Below, piece after piece: positions 32,446 to 42,676 of a stretch of DNA of 64,000 nt. Numbering within the stretch: position 1 is the stretch's first letter; each line of letters opens with the position of its first letter. Below the pieces are notes generated by a model. The model searched no databases, was not told the origin of the DNA, and saw nothing but the letters and a program-made list of their open reading frames with translations. Origin of the DNA: Bufo bufo (taxonomy: Eukaryota; Chordata; Amphibia; Anura; Bufonidae); the NCBI RefSeq assembly GCF_905171765.1, contig NC_053389.1:212976624-213040623 (forward strand), given 5' to 3'. Position numbers and translations under genes: made by a program.

Positions 32446-32989
32446 GTTGCATGCTTTTCAACGAATCCGTCAATCTCGTGTGAAAGAGGCCTAACAGTGC
32501 ACTGGCTGCAGATCAGAAAAATTGCTGCTATTGTCCATCCTTTGGCTTTTCAAAAGTTGGGAGGTATGCTATTTAATGGACTAATCATCATGCGGATCCA
32601 TGCCACAACAAACGGCACAACTGAAGTAGAAATAGGAGTCTCTGTCATAGGCAAATCAGACGTGTGAAAATGTCCAAAATGTTTGTGTACTGGAGCAATA
32701 TCAAGGGCACAAGCATCTACAGTGCCTTTCTCCAAGAAAATATATTCAAAATCATACCCTATGCTCATGTTACTGTGTGCTATATATAATATTTATATTC
32801 AAAACTAACCTAAATACTGTAAGAAAAAATAAGATTGGGAGATATAACTGGGTTTCTAAACGTCCATACATTTGTGAAATAGAGTATACGGTAGTTCTAC
32901 ATTAATTCCATAAATGACTACCAATGCCAATTCATCTTATTGGAGGTACATCGTTATATGGATTTCTTCAATTAAACGAGAAAGACATG
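32446..32989. other. Intergenic, no gene recognised
   Basis: Nothing beyond AT-rich sequence. Confidence 0.5.
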
Positions 32990-32992
32990 TAA

Positions 32993-33289
32993 GGCTAGGT
33001 CTGCATGACGACAATAAGTCGCGCGACACATAGGGCCCAACTAACACTGCAACATGTGTCGCGTGACATTAATGTCGCTCAACAATTTTTATATATGGCA
33101 GTCTATGGTGTCGCACTGCGACATGCTACATGCTGCGACTGCGACATGACAGTCGCAGAAAAATACATCTTGAATGGGTTTTTTGCGACTGTCGTGTTTC
33201 AGACGCAGCATGTCGCATGTCGCAGTGCGACACCATAGACTACCATTTTAAAAATTGTTGCACGACATTGTCGTCGTGTAGACCTAGCC
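32993..33289. mobile_element. Palindromic element rich in TGTCGC words (TAA target duplication)
   Basis: GGCTAGGTCTGCATGACGACA and TGTCGTCGTGTAGACCTAGCC are inverted, flanked by TAA at 32990-32992 and 33290-33292. TGTCGCACTGCGACATG and related words fill both arms. The interior is unrelated to the TCCGCAAAA family, though the target duplication is the same. Confidence 0.82.
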
Positions 33290-33292
33290 TAA

Positions 33293-34064
33293 GAAGGAAG
33301 CGGGTGAGGATTATACAACCAAATCAAATCTGTTGCAATCCAACAAGAGTTGTGCTGTTTCTGTTCTGCACTATTTGTCTAAAACCCAACACAGAAAAAG
33401 AAACAAAAGAGAATTCTGGCAATGTGAATGCATGTGAAATGAACCCAGCCATGAAAAGGCAGTTTCTTCAAAACCCTGTGCTATGCTCAGCAGTGTATAT
33501 TGTCCTTAGAATGGACATTACATGGCTTCAGAGGTGGAATTGCAAAGGCAGCGGCGTGGAAGAATGCCTTGCTCTCACATCATCAGAATGTGAAATAGAG
33601 CACTCAGTCAATTAGCTGAACATCAAGACCGTGTCATTAAAAGTAAAAAGGCTTTGTATTTTTTAACCTACCATGCCTATAGTGTTGCTATGGATATCTC
33701 TGTATTGTAATTTTGTAAAATAGGAATTGAACATATTGAATATGATGTACCTAGAAGTCTTATCTCTTATTCTTAATAATACCCAGAACTTTATTTCATA
33801 AGTAGCTGTTACCATGACAGTCACTTGAAATATTCATTGTATTGTATGCCTCAAATGCAGGATCTAGTCCATTTCAGACTTTGTAAAGAATAAAATAAAA
33901 TAATATTTCGTAATTGTGCACAATGTATATGCAGACGAACTGAGGTTTGCATCTTCTTATTGTATTATGTACCAGTGCCATTTATGATAAAGGGATATTT
34001 TTATACTGCAATATAGACCCCATAACTGGCACCAGTACCCCAGTGGCAGTGCTACATATAGAGA
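33293..34064. other. Intergenic, no gene recognised
   Basis: The open frame at 33130-33615 begins within the palindromic element, so its start is spurious. Its downstream part has no recognised domain. Confidence 0.5.
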
Positions 34065-34275
34065 GCCGCCGGACTAAAATTACTGCATGTCAGGTTTTTT
34101 AGTCCGGCGGCTTTCGCTGTGCACCGCCGTGCTGCGCCAGAGCTCCGCCCCCGTCCCCATTATAGTCAATGGGGACGGAGCGGCGGCCCGGGGGCACGGC
34201 GAAATAGCCGCAGGACGGATCCGACATGGTGAACAGCATGTCGGATCCGTCCTAACCGCAAGTGTGAAACTAGCC
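34065..34275. repeat. Partial palindromic element related to 16170-16391
   Basis: The right end CCGCAAGTGTGAAACTAGCC is followed by TTA (34276-34278). Interior words (CATTATAGTCAATGGGGACGGAGC, GACGGATCCGACATGGTGAAC) match the element at 16170-16391 in reverse orientation. The left end is degraded. Confidence 0.7.
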
Positions 34276-34278
34276 TTA

Positions 34279-35084
34279 GCGATGCTTCCTGCAACTTTGT
34301 TCCGTTATACAATGAAATATTTCTGTAGACTGTAACAAGCCATTACTGATTATTGCCATATACAATGTGCTATGTGCATAAATACATATAACAATTGATC
34401 CTTCTTTATATTGAAATACAGGATATTTGTCAGAAGGAATACAGTAACATACCATAGACTCCCTTTATAATAAAAAAAAAAAAACATATAACACGTTATA
34501 CATTTTTTACTGGATGCATCTGTATCGAATAGCACAGACTGCTGTAAAATAAAACGTAACAAATCAAGTCCTATTATTCCTTATTTACTTTTTGGAACAT
34601 TCTGGACACCTATGAAACCTAAGGACGGTACGATTATTATTCAGGTTCATATGGCCGCTAGTAGTTATGGAAATATTGTATGGATTGTACAGTAAATGCT
34701 GATAAATATTAATAAGTCCTGGAATTCAATGCCACAGAGTCTGTAAAGAAACTGAATTAGAAAAGATGTTGAATGTTACAAGATATTCATATAATACATA
34801 CCATAATTGAAATCAACTTTGAGCTATATTAACTCCTTCCTGAGGCAGCGATTTTCCATTTTCGCTCTTTGCTCCCTGTCTTCCTTTTCCATTCACATAG
34901 CCGTATGAGAGCTTGTTTTTTCCGGGACAAGTTGCACTTTCTAATGTAGCACCATTTAATATTACATAGAAGGTAGTGGGAAGCTGGCAAAAAATTCTAA
35001 ATGGGGTGGAATTGGAAAAAAATGCAATTCCACCACAGTATGGTATAACTGAGTGTATGTATATATATATAGTGAGATAGTGAG
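34279..35084. other. Intergenic, no gene recognised
   Basis: AT-rich. The minus open frame 34813-35376 runs into the LTR-like sequence and has no known domain. Confidence 0.5.
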
Positions 35085-35574
35085 AGGTCTCACACAGGTT
35101 AGAGGCAAGGAAGGGGTGGATAGTGCGGTCCACACCCCTATTCCACCACAGGTGAGACCAGCTGGAGGTACTCAGATTGGCATAAGGCACCTCCCAGGGT
35201 GTCAGCAAGGGGGAGTGTGTTACCTGTGGACAGAGGCCTGGAGGCTCTGTCAGTGTGGTCCAAGCCAGGAGGGCGGAGAGACCACGATTCCCCAAGAGAC
35301 ACTGGACTGGAGACAGTGGGCGTACTGTGCTCTGTACAGCCAGGAGGCTGTGGGACATTGGCTCAGAAAGCCGCATGTGTTCACAGGGTGTGAACAGGGA
35401 CTTAGGTGAGTCAGAAATCTGTTTGTTTAGTTAGAGCCCAGCCGGGCAATTGTTGATTATTTTGTATTATTGTTTATGCGGATGTGCCGCAATAAAGCAT
35501 CGTGTTTGGATCTTAAACTTGGTGTTCTGAAGATATCTATGAGAATGACCCCCGAAAGAGAGATGATCCCCCTA
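35085..35574 (+). repeat. LTR-like sequence (plus strand)
   Basis: The polyadenylation signal AATAAA at 35491-35496 is followed by a 78-bp tail ending GACCCCCGAAAGAGAGATGATCCCCCTACA. The same tail plan occurs on minus at 16616-16695. No gag or pol is adjacent, so it may be a solo LTR. The left boundary is unclear, blurred by a TA microsatellite at about 35055-35070. Confidence 0.45.
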
Positions 35575-35651
35575 CAATATATATATTTTTTTTTAACCCC
35601 AGATTAACCCCCTGAGCACCTGAATGTGTGTCCCAGATGCAGTGGTCAGTA

Positions 35652-35795
35652 GAGTTGAGCGGACACCTGGATGTTCAGGTTCGGCCGAACTTGAAAAAAA
35701 AGTTCGGGTTCGGGACCCGAACTTGACACCGAACCCGAACCCCATTGAAGTCAATGGGGACCCGAACTTTTGGGCACTAAAATAGTCCTGGAAAG
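35652..35795. repeat. hAT-type terminal repeat, GTTCGGG-rich
   Basis: TAGAGTTGAGCGGACACCTGG begins at 35652, followed by TTCGGGTTCGGGACCCGAACTTG inverted words. The opposite terminus may be at 43005-43061 (GTTCGGGTTCGCTCAACTCTA). Flanking 8-mers do not match, so the two ends may belong to different insertions. Confidence 0.65.
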
Positions 35796-36185
35796 GCTGG
35801 TATAAATGTCTATTCTGCACAAGGTACGGACAAGTCCTGTGGGATCCATGCCTGGTTCATTTTAATAAACGTAAGCTTGTCCACATTGGCTGCGGCCTGT
35901 GATAATGCTCTCTGCCGTGCTAAACACACGTTCACACTATACACTGGCTGCAGGGCAGGTCAGCACCTCCAAGGCTGACAAAGCTTTTCCACATTTGGCC
36001 ATGCTAACCCTGCCTTCTCAAGTGCTGGTGGTGCCCCAGCTGCGTTGGCGACCTCTTCCTCCTCCTCCTCCTCTGCCTTCGCCTTGTGCTTCCACTGTGC
36101 CCCCGCTGTCAGGTGGGAATGCCATCATCAGCGTGCGCTTGTAGTCGCGCATCTTCCGATCAGTAACCAATGTTTTCACTAAATT
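35795..36185 (-). pseudogene. Second, shortened copy of the hAT transposase C-terminal region
   Basis: The sequence GGTATAAATGTCTATTCTGCACAAGG and the stretch to AGTCGCGCATCTTCCGATCA repeat 36852-37420 with internal deletions. On the minus strand it would encode the C-terminal dimerisation part. It lies 3' of the main hAT remnant and is interrupted by deletions, so it is a dead partial copy. Confidence 0.75.
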
Positions 36186-36190
36186 TTGTT

Positions 36191-36425
36191 CCCTGTCATC
36201 CAGGCACAGCAGGGGTTCATTCACGGCAAAAGGGGGTTCATGTTATCCAGCAATAGAACAGAGGATTTTGAGAGATTTAGGCCCCTGTCACCCAGGCACA
36301 GCAGGGGTTCATTCACGGCAAAAGGGGGTTCATGTCACCCAGCAATAGAACAGAGGATTTTGAGAGATTTAGGCCCCTGTCACCCAGGCACAGCAGGGGT
36401 TTGCATACGCCAAAAATGGTAAAAT
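36191..36425. repeat. Tandem repeat, 92-bp unit, about 2.5 copies
   Basis: CCCTGTCACCCAGGCACAGCAGGGG starts at 36191, 36283 and 36375. The first two units are nearly identical, the third ends early. It lies between the two copies of the hAT C-terminal region. Confidence 0.9.
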
Positions 36426-36862
36426 GTCACCCGACAATTGAAAATAAGAATTTCTTCAATTTAGGGCACTAAAATTGGCACTTTTTTGCATTAAAATGGC
36501 TCTAAAATAGTCCTTGAAAAGGCTAGAGCAATGTAAAAGACAGTAAAATGTGCTCTGGAAACAAATGTGGATAGGGAAATAACTTAAAATAAACTTAAAT
36601 AACTAAAAACGACAAATTTTTAACCTGCAACTCAGAGAAGGAGGTGGATATGGAGTCGGAGGTTGAGGAGGCAGTGAATGTGGTGTTGTAGGTGGAGGCA
36701 GCAATGGAGGAGGAACAGGTAGCCAACAATTTTTTTTATTTTTTTTTATTGGGGTAGGTAGCCCCCAAAATATTGGGACAAATAAAATAAAAAATAAAAA
36801 AACAAAGAATCATTGCACTTGACTTGAGTACAAGAATGTATGTTTGATGGTGGTATAAATGT

Positions 36863-38183
36863 CTATTCTGCACAAGGTACAGACAAGTCTTGTGGGATCC
36901 AAGTCTGGTTCATTTTAATGAACGTGAGCTTGTCCACGTTGGCTGTGGACAGGCGGCTGCGTCTGTCTGTAATGACGCCCCCTGCCATGCTAAATACACG
37001 TTCAGACAGTACACTGGCTGCAGGGCAGGCCAGCACCTCCAAGGCATACAGGGCAAGCTCTGGCCATGTGGACAATTTGGAGACCCAGAAGTTGAATGGG
37101 GCAGAACCATCAGTCAGTACGTGTAACCGTGTGCACAGGTACTGTTCCACCATGTTGTTCAAATGCTGCCTCCTGCTAACACGCTCCATATCAGCAGTTG
37201 GGGCTGGTTGTTGCGGCGAGGTGACAAAGCTTTTCCACATGTCGGCCATGCTAACCCTGCCTTCTGAGGTGCTGGCACTGACACAACTGCGTTGGCGACC
37301 TCTTCCTTCTCCCCGCCTTCGCCTTGTGCTTCCACTTGTCCCCCGGCGTCAGTCGGGAATGCTCTCAGGAGCGCGTCTACCAGCGTGCGCCTGTAGTCGC
37401 GCATCTTCCGATCACGCTCCAGTGAGGAAATTAAGGACAGAACATTATCTTTGTAACGGGGATCCAGCAGGGTGGCCACCCAGTAGTCAGCACACATTAA
37501 AATGTGGGCAACTCTGCTGTCATTGCGCAGGCACAGCAGCATGTAGTCGCTCATGTGTGCCAGGCTGCCCAGAGGTAAGGACAAGCTGTCCTCTGTGGGA
37601 GGCGTATCGTCTGCGTCCTCCGTATCGCTTCAGCCTTGCACCAGTGATGGGCCCTAGCTGCGTTGGGTGCCACCCCGCTGTGAACTCTCCTTCTTCTCCT
37701 CCTTCTCCTTCTCCTTCTCCTTCTCCTTCTCCTTCTCCTTCTCCTTCTCCTTCTCCTTCTCCTCCTCCTTTGTACCTGGCCGCTGCTGTTGCAAAAACCT
37801 CCCCCTGAGCCACTTCTAAAAGACTGCCCTGAAAGTGTTCGAAATGATCCCTCTTCCTCCTCCTCGTCCTGGGCCACATCCTCTTCCATCATCGCGCTAG
37901 GTGTTTTCTCAAGGAGACATAGAAGTGGTATTGTAACGGCGTCATCGCCACTGGCCATGTTGGTGGAGTACTTGAAACAGTGCAACAGGGCACACAGGTC
38001 TCGCATGGAGGCCCAGTCATTGGTGGTGAAGTGGTGCTGTTCCGCAGTGCGACTCACCCGTGCGTGCTGCAGCTGAAACTCCACTATGGCCTGCTGCTGC
38101 TCGCACAGTCTCTCCAGCATGTGCAAGGTGGAGTTCCACCTGGTGGGCACATCGCATATGAGGTGGTGAGCGGGAAGGCCGAA
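36863..38183 (-). pseudogene. hAT transposase, catalytic-middle and C-terminal dimerisation parts
   Basis: Upstream end at 38183 reads N-F-G-L-P-A-H-H-L-I, then D-V-P-T-R-W-N-S-T (hAT catalytic region) and L-E-R-L-C-E-Q-Q. After a low-complexity Gly/Glu tract it shows S-L-A-H-M-S-D-Y-M and D-Y-W-V-A-T-L-L-D-P-R-Y-K. The C-terminal dimerisation block has F-W-V-S-K-L-S-T-W-P-E-L-A, P-A-A-S-V-L-S-E-R-V-F-S-M-A-G and R-R-S-R-L. Domains fall in different frames, with frameshifts around 37570 and 37210. The BED-hAT family normally works as a DNA-cutting dimer; this copy cannot be expressed intact. Confidence 0.88.
37687..37770. repeat. (CTCCTT)n hexanucleotide repeat inside hAT coding region
   Basis: A nearly pure CTCCTT run. 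On the minus strand its frames read poly-Arg or Gly-Glu repeats; the Gly-Glu reading fits the acidic linker expected in the transposase. The 199-codon poly-Arg frame at 37551-38150 is partly produced by this expansion. Confidence 0.9.
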
Positions 38184-38188
38184 GTTAC

Positions 38189-38701
38189 TGTGCTGTTCCT
38201 TTCATATTGAATTTCTGCACTGTATTATTTCTTGTTTTACCTATGTTGTTTAAGTCTATTGTTCTCTGCTGCCATCTGCTGGCCGGAATTTGTATGCTGC
38301 ACGCCTCGTTCGTTGTCTATAAAGTTTTATCTCTGGGCGTGGTTTTAGCAGCCTTGGGCCTGGTCACTTCCTGTAGCCTTTTTCAGTGCTGCATCCTTTG
38401 TGACTGGAGACACACACCTTGGCTTGTGAAGGCATCAGTTTTTGACCAGCAGTAGCCTCAGCAGTTAGCCTCTGGAAAGACATCCACATCACAGCATCTA
38501 CTGTATTCCTGTATTGCATCACCGTATGTAACTGCTCTGGATCAAATAAACCCACGTTTGATTGCATCATGTCTACGTCTGGATCCATCTAACCTGAGCA
38601 TCTGCCGGTCCGGTCTGCTCCACTGCTTGGATACGAAGGTAGGACAGTCACAAAGCCATTATCAGTTACACCTTCATTCGCCTTCATGTGGGGACAGAAC
38701 A
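38189..38701 (+). mobile_element. Solo LTR inserted in hAT transposase
   Basis: A 513-bp segment begins TGTGCTGTTCC and ends GGGGACAGAACA. It is flanked by GTTAC at 38184-38188 and 38702-38706. TATAAA at 38318-38323 and AATAAA at 38545-38550 put U3-R-U5 on the plus strand, opposite to the transposase. The transposase reading L-Q-R-N continues across the junction once the LTR and one GTTAC are set aside, so the insertion is exact. No internal retroviral sequence remains. Confidence 0.9.
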
Positions 38702-39665
38702 GTTACGCTGTAGAGCAGACAGCCGAGCGGCCGCAGGATGAGAACGCAGGAAGCGCGCACAGACGGCCCGCACTTTACGTAGCAGTTCTGACATGTCGGG
38801 GTAGTTGTGAATGAACTTCTGCACCACCAAATTCAGCAGGTGCGCCATCAAACCGGCTAGTCCCAGAGCTGCAACGAGATTTCGCCCATTATCGCACACC
38901 ACCAGGCCGGGCTTGAGGCTCACTGGCAGCAACCACTCGTCGGTCTGTTGTTCAATACCCCGCCACAACTCCTGCGCGGTGTGGGGCCTGTCCCCCAAAC
39001 ACATCAGTTTCAGAACGGCCTGCTGACGTTTACCCCTGGCTGTGCTGAAGTTGGTGGTGAAGGTCTGTCACTGACCGGATGAGGAGGTGGTAGAAGAGGA
39101 GGAGAAGGCCGAGTAGGAAGAGGAGGCAACAGGAGGCAAAGAATGATGCCCTGCGATCCTTGGCGGCTGAAGGACGTGCGCCAAACAGCTCTCCGCCTGG
39201 GGCCCAGCTGCCACTACATTTACCCAGTGTGCAGTTAGGGAGATATAGGTGTCCCTGGCCGTGCTTACTGGTCCACGTACCTGTGGTTAGGTGGACCTTG
39301 CCGCAGATGGCATTGCTCAGTGCACACTTGATTTTATCCGATACTTGGTTGTGCAGGGAGGGCACGGCTCTCCTGGAGAAGTAGTGCCGGCTGGGAACAA
39401 CATACTGTGGGACAGCAAGCGACATGAGCTGTTTGAAGCTGTCCGTCTCCACCAGCCTGAATGACAGCATTTCAAAGGCCAGTAGTTTAGAAATGCTGGC
39501 ATTCAGGGCCAGGGATCGAGGGTGGCTAGGTGGGAATTTGCGCTTTCTCTCAAAGGTCTGTGAAATGGAGAGCTGAACGCTTCCATGTGACATGGTGAAG
39601 ATGCTTGGTGACGGAGGTGGTGGTGTTGGTTGCACATCCTCTGTTTGCTTGGCGGCAGGTGCCAA
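38702..39665 (-). pseudogene. hAT transposase, N-terminal half of catalytic region
   Basis: On minus: a Pro-rich linker, then F-K-Q-L-M-S-L-A-V-P-Q-Y-V-V-P-S-R (helical region after the BED finger), L-T-T-G-T-W-T-S (first catalytic motif), a frameshifted stretch, and L-V-V-C-D-N-G-R-N-L (second catalytic Asp). It ends in L-L-R-K-V-R-A-V-C at the LTR junction. The first catalytic Asp (T-T-D-T-W in active hATs) is Gly here (codon at 39279-39281). Frameshifts occur near 39030 and 39200. Confidence 0.85.
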
Positions 39666-39769
39666 CGTTCCTCCAGAGGCGGAGGAAGAGGCCGAGGCAG
39701 CAGCAGAAGAGGGAGCAGGAGCCTGAGCACTTTCTTGGTTTTGAAGGTGCTTACTCCACTTCAGCCCGT

Positions 39770-39930
39770 GTCTCGCATGTACTGTAGATGCCTGGTCATG
39801 CAGGTTGTGCTAAGGTTCAGAACGTTAATGCCTCGCTTCAGGCTCTGATGGCACAGCGTGCAAACCACTTGGGTCTTGTCGTCAGCACATTGTGTAAAGT
39901 GCCATGCCAGGGAACTCCTTGAATCTGCCT
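39770..39930 (-). pseudogene. hAT BED zinc finger
   Basis: On minus, A-W-H-F-T-Q-C-A-D-D is followed by C-T-L-C-H-Q-S-L-K-R-G and L-S-T-T-C-M-T-R-H-L-Q-Y-M, the Trp, Cys-x2-Cys and His of a BED finger. The second His expected after R-H-L is missing (Tyr-Met instead). A stop follows at about 39769, and the protein continues in another frame. BED fingers bind DNA at transposon ends. Confidence 0.8.
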
Positions 39931-40084
39931 TTGGTGTGCTGGGGACGGTGGACAGTAGCAGGCAAACTGTTTTGGCGACTGCTGCTCTGCTTTTGCACCC
40001 TGCTCCCGCTTTTGCTACGCTGTTGGCTTGGTCTCACCACTGCTTCTTCCTCCGAACTCTGAAAGTCAGTGGCACGACCTTAAA

Positions 40085-40590
40085 GCGAACCTTTCACCTC
40101 ATTTTCACTTTATAAACTAGCAACAGTACCTTATAGATTATCTTCAGTGTGTTCTTATACATGTTAGTGCCGCTTTCCTGCGCTGTTTATTCTTGAAAAA
40201 GTCGTCTTATAAAGTTCACATTTCCTGCTCCAACAGTCACGCAACAAGTCAAGGGGGTATCCCTTCCCTCACCTCTGGCTGTACCTCCCCGGCCCTAACC
40301 CCGCCTCTATGCTCTGTAATTAACAGCCGGCTCAGTCGCCGGGACCGCGCTTGTGAATCCTGCGCATGCGCCGTCCTCCTCATTCGCCGCGCCATCCCGT
40401 CTTTCTTGCGGACACAAGCGCGATCCTGTAACAGAATCGCGCATGCGCCGTACGGGATGCCTGCCTGTCTGCTCTCCTGTCTGCTCTCCCTCCCGTGCGC
40501 GCGCTCCCCTATCTTCAGGCTCCAAGTGACCCACGTGATCACTGTAGACTTGCCATCGGGCACTTGGAGCCTGAAGATAGGTGACAGTCA
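40085..40590. repeat. GC-rich palindromic repeat next to hAT 5' end
   Basis: CCTATCTTCAGGCTCCAAGTG and CACTTGGAGCCTGAAGATAGG (40507-40581) form a hairpin. The preceding 250 bp is CpG-rich (GCGCATGCGCCGTCC words repeated at 40360 and 40440). No coding. Confidence 0.6.
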
Positions 40591-40790
40591 CCTATGCACG
40601 TGCAATCACAGATGTGCAGTATATGGGAAAAAAAGGTTGTTTTTTTCACCACAGTATCCTAAAAGCCTTATTTGTGGCCTAAATGTGACAGTCACCTATG
40701 CACGTGTAATCACAGATGTGCACTATATGAAAAAAAAGTTTTTTTTAAGCACAGTAAGCAAAACGTTGTATTTACGGACTAGCAGACATG
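40584..40790. repeat. Tandem repeat, about 102-bp unit, two copies
   Basis: GTGACAGTCACCTATGCACGTG starts at 40583 and 40685, each followed by AATCACAGATGTGCA and a T-run. Similar ~100-bp tandem arrays occur in the related region 49570-50000. Confidence 0.75.
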
Positions 40791-41067
40791 CAGATAGTGC
40801 TAGTGCACTATCATTGCATAAAATGGCTGCCGATAAAAGAAAAGTTAGTTTTCAGCAGTAGCAGTAGTTGGCTCAGTGCAGGCTTAAAAAAATTGTGTAC
40901 TGCACCCACAAAAGACATTAGATGTAGATCGCTGACAGGGGCGTACATAGAAATCATGGGGCCCCATAGCAAAACTCAGAATTGGGCCCCTCCTTCCCAA
41001 TAAAAGTACAATTATTAAAGCCAATTAGTGAGGGTGCGGGGTGCATTAGGGGTTAAATAAAAGGTTA

Positions 41068-41304
41068 GGCTGTGTTCACATCACGTTTTTGCCATCCGTT
41101 TTTACGTAAGTTTTTTTGGGGAAAAAAGGGATAAAAAAAGTGCAGCACCCAACGCTTTTCTATCCTGCAGAGTCCAGTAGAACAAACGTATACGTTAACA
41201 CATACATTTTTCTTTCAAACTCTATAATGAAGGATGCCACTGTATTTATACATGATACAGATGTACGGATATACGGATGGCAAAAACAGGATATGAACTC
41301 GGCC
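41068..41304. mobile_element. Palindromic element nested in the hAT-type element (TTA duplication)
   Basis: GGCTGTGTTCACATCACG and a right end ATATGAACTCGGCC are inverted and flanked by TTA at 41065-41067 and 41305-41307. GTTTTTGCCATCCG and CGGATGGCAAAAAC form the inner arms. Confidence 0.78.
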
Positions 41305-41309
41305 TTACC

Positions 41310-41695
41310 CTTTAAAGTGGTATTCCCATCTCAGACAATGGGGGCATATCGCTAGGGACCCGCACCTACAATGAGAATAAAGCGGGGAGAGCTGTGGCTG
41401 GAGGACCCCAGATTTCCCGGGGTCCGTCCACCACCAAGCGTTGCTCCCATAGAGGTGCTCCCATTCATTTTTATGGGGCAGACGGCAATAGCCAAGCTAT
41501 TTTTGGCGGTCCCATAGAAATGAATGGAGGGCTGCTGCGCACGCACAGTGCGCCCTCCGTTTATTTCCCGGCTCTGTTCTCATTCTAGTTGCGGGTATTA
41601 GGTGCAGGTCCCACCACTATCAGACAATGGGGGGCATATCCTAGCGATATGCCCCCATTGTCTGAGATGGGAAAGCCCGTTTAAGTTTTATTTAT
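41310..41695. repeat. Foldback with CCCATCTCAGACAATGGGGGCATATCGCTAG arms
   Basis: GGTATTCCCATCTCAGACAATG at the left and CATTGTCTGAGATGGGAAAGCC at the right are inverted. GAATAAAGC/GCTCTGTTCTCATTC-type words are in the middle. Confidence 0.75.
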
Positions 41696-42676
41696 TTTAG
41701 ATAGGTGTAAAGCAGAGGAGAGCCTATAGGGTTAATTACTGCAGCAGGACTGTCCACACTGGTCAGTGTGACCCCTGGGACAGATCTTGTGCAGGTCCAC
41801 AACATTAGATCTCTGTCTCACAGCTGAACTTCTCCCCTTGTTAATAACAGGGAGCAGAGCTGAGCAATTTTAGCCATGCCCCATCCTTTTAGGCTAGGCT
41901 ATATCTGGAGCATCCAGCACATGCCTCAGGTCCCATATGAAAGAATACATATGCACTACAGTGAGCAGAGCTGAGGCTCCTGTCTGACTCTGACCCGAAT
42001 GGCTGTAAATTCAGTCACCCTGCTGTCAGCTCCTCTCACCTCAGCTCTGCTCCATCATGCAAAACGCTTCTGCTGCTTCCTACTGACCTCTCCCACAGCC
42101 TAAGAATAGTGACGGCAGTGCTGGGAGTAAGCAAGCAAAGAGAAGTGCAGGAGGACCCAGAGGAGGGTAAGCACGTGGGATACAGGGCAATTATCACTGC
42201 TGAAAAGTAAATACAGGGCAGGTACTTTACCGTGCTCCAGGTGTCAACCCTAGCTAGCTGTGGGAGCAAACAGACATCACAGAGGCAGAGGGGCGGGCAC
42301 ATCGGGCACTGAGCTGCTACCTGATTGAAGGAGCGTTGCAGCTGCTCACTCCCCTCTCCCTCCCTCCTTCCACTTGGGGCCCAGCCTGCTGTTGTCAGCG
42401 CAGCACTAGCGCTGCGCATAGTGAGAAATGTAATTGTAAATATGTAATAGCACTGGGGCGTTTGGGGTGGCAATGGGCACTTTATTGACACTGGGCACGG
42501 GGCTGCGGACCCAAATGTCCCTATTATCCGCCATTGCCGGTATTTATCTCTCTACTGGTACTACAGCGTGTATTCAGGTCGGGAAGGGGGCGGAGCAATG
42601 CAGCCTGGCCGGGCCCCCTAACCTCACGGGCCCCATAGCCAGTGCGTGGTCTGCCTATATTGACGGTACGCCACTG

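Larger units (their letters stand above)
40936..42676. mobile_element. hAT-type non-autonomous element with 8-bp target duplication
   Basis: 1741 bp from CAGGGGCGTACATAG to GACGGTACGCCACTG (inverted ends CAGNGGCGTAC). ATCGCTGA flanks it at 40928-40935 and 42677-42684. GGGGCCCCATAGC-type words lie just inside both ends. It contains a palindromic element (41068-41304) and a second foldback (41310-41690). No transposase. Confidence 0.9.

Noticed and set aside
34813..35376. 187-codon minus-strand frame
   Set aside because: It spans the LTR-like segment against its polyadenylation orientation and shows no known domain.
36840..37808. 322-codon plus-strand frame
   Set aside because: It is the antisense of the hAT transposase C-terminal region. 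The Pro/Ser tail comes from the hexanucleotide repeat.
37551..38150. 199-codon frame with a long poly-Arg run
   Set aside because: The first third is genuine hAT sequence; the poly-Arg part is a CTCCTT expansion read in a frame other than the expected one.
40193..40861. 222-codon plus-strand frame
   Set aside because: It passes through a hairpin repeat and two copies of a 102-bp tandem repeat; the translation repeats itself accordingly.
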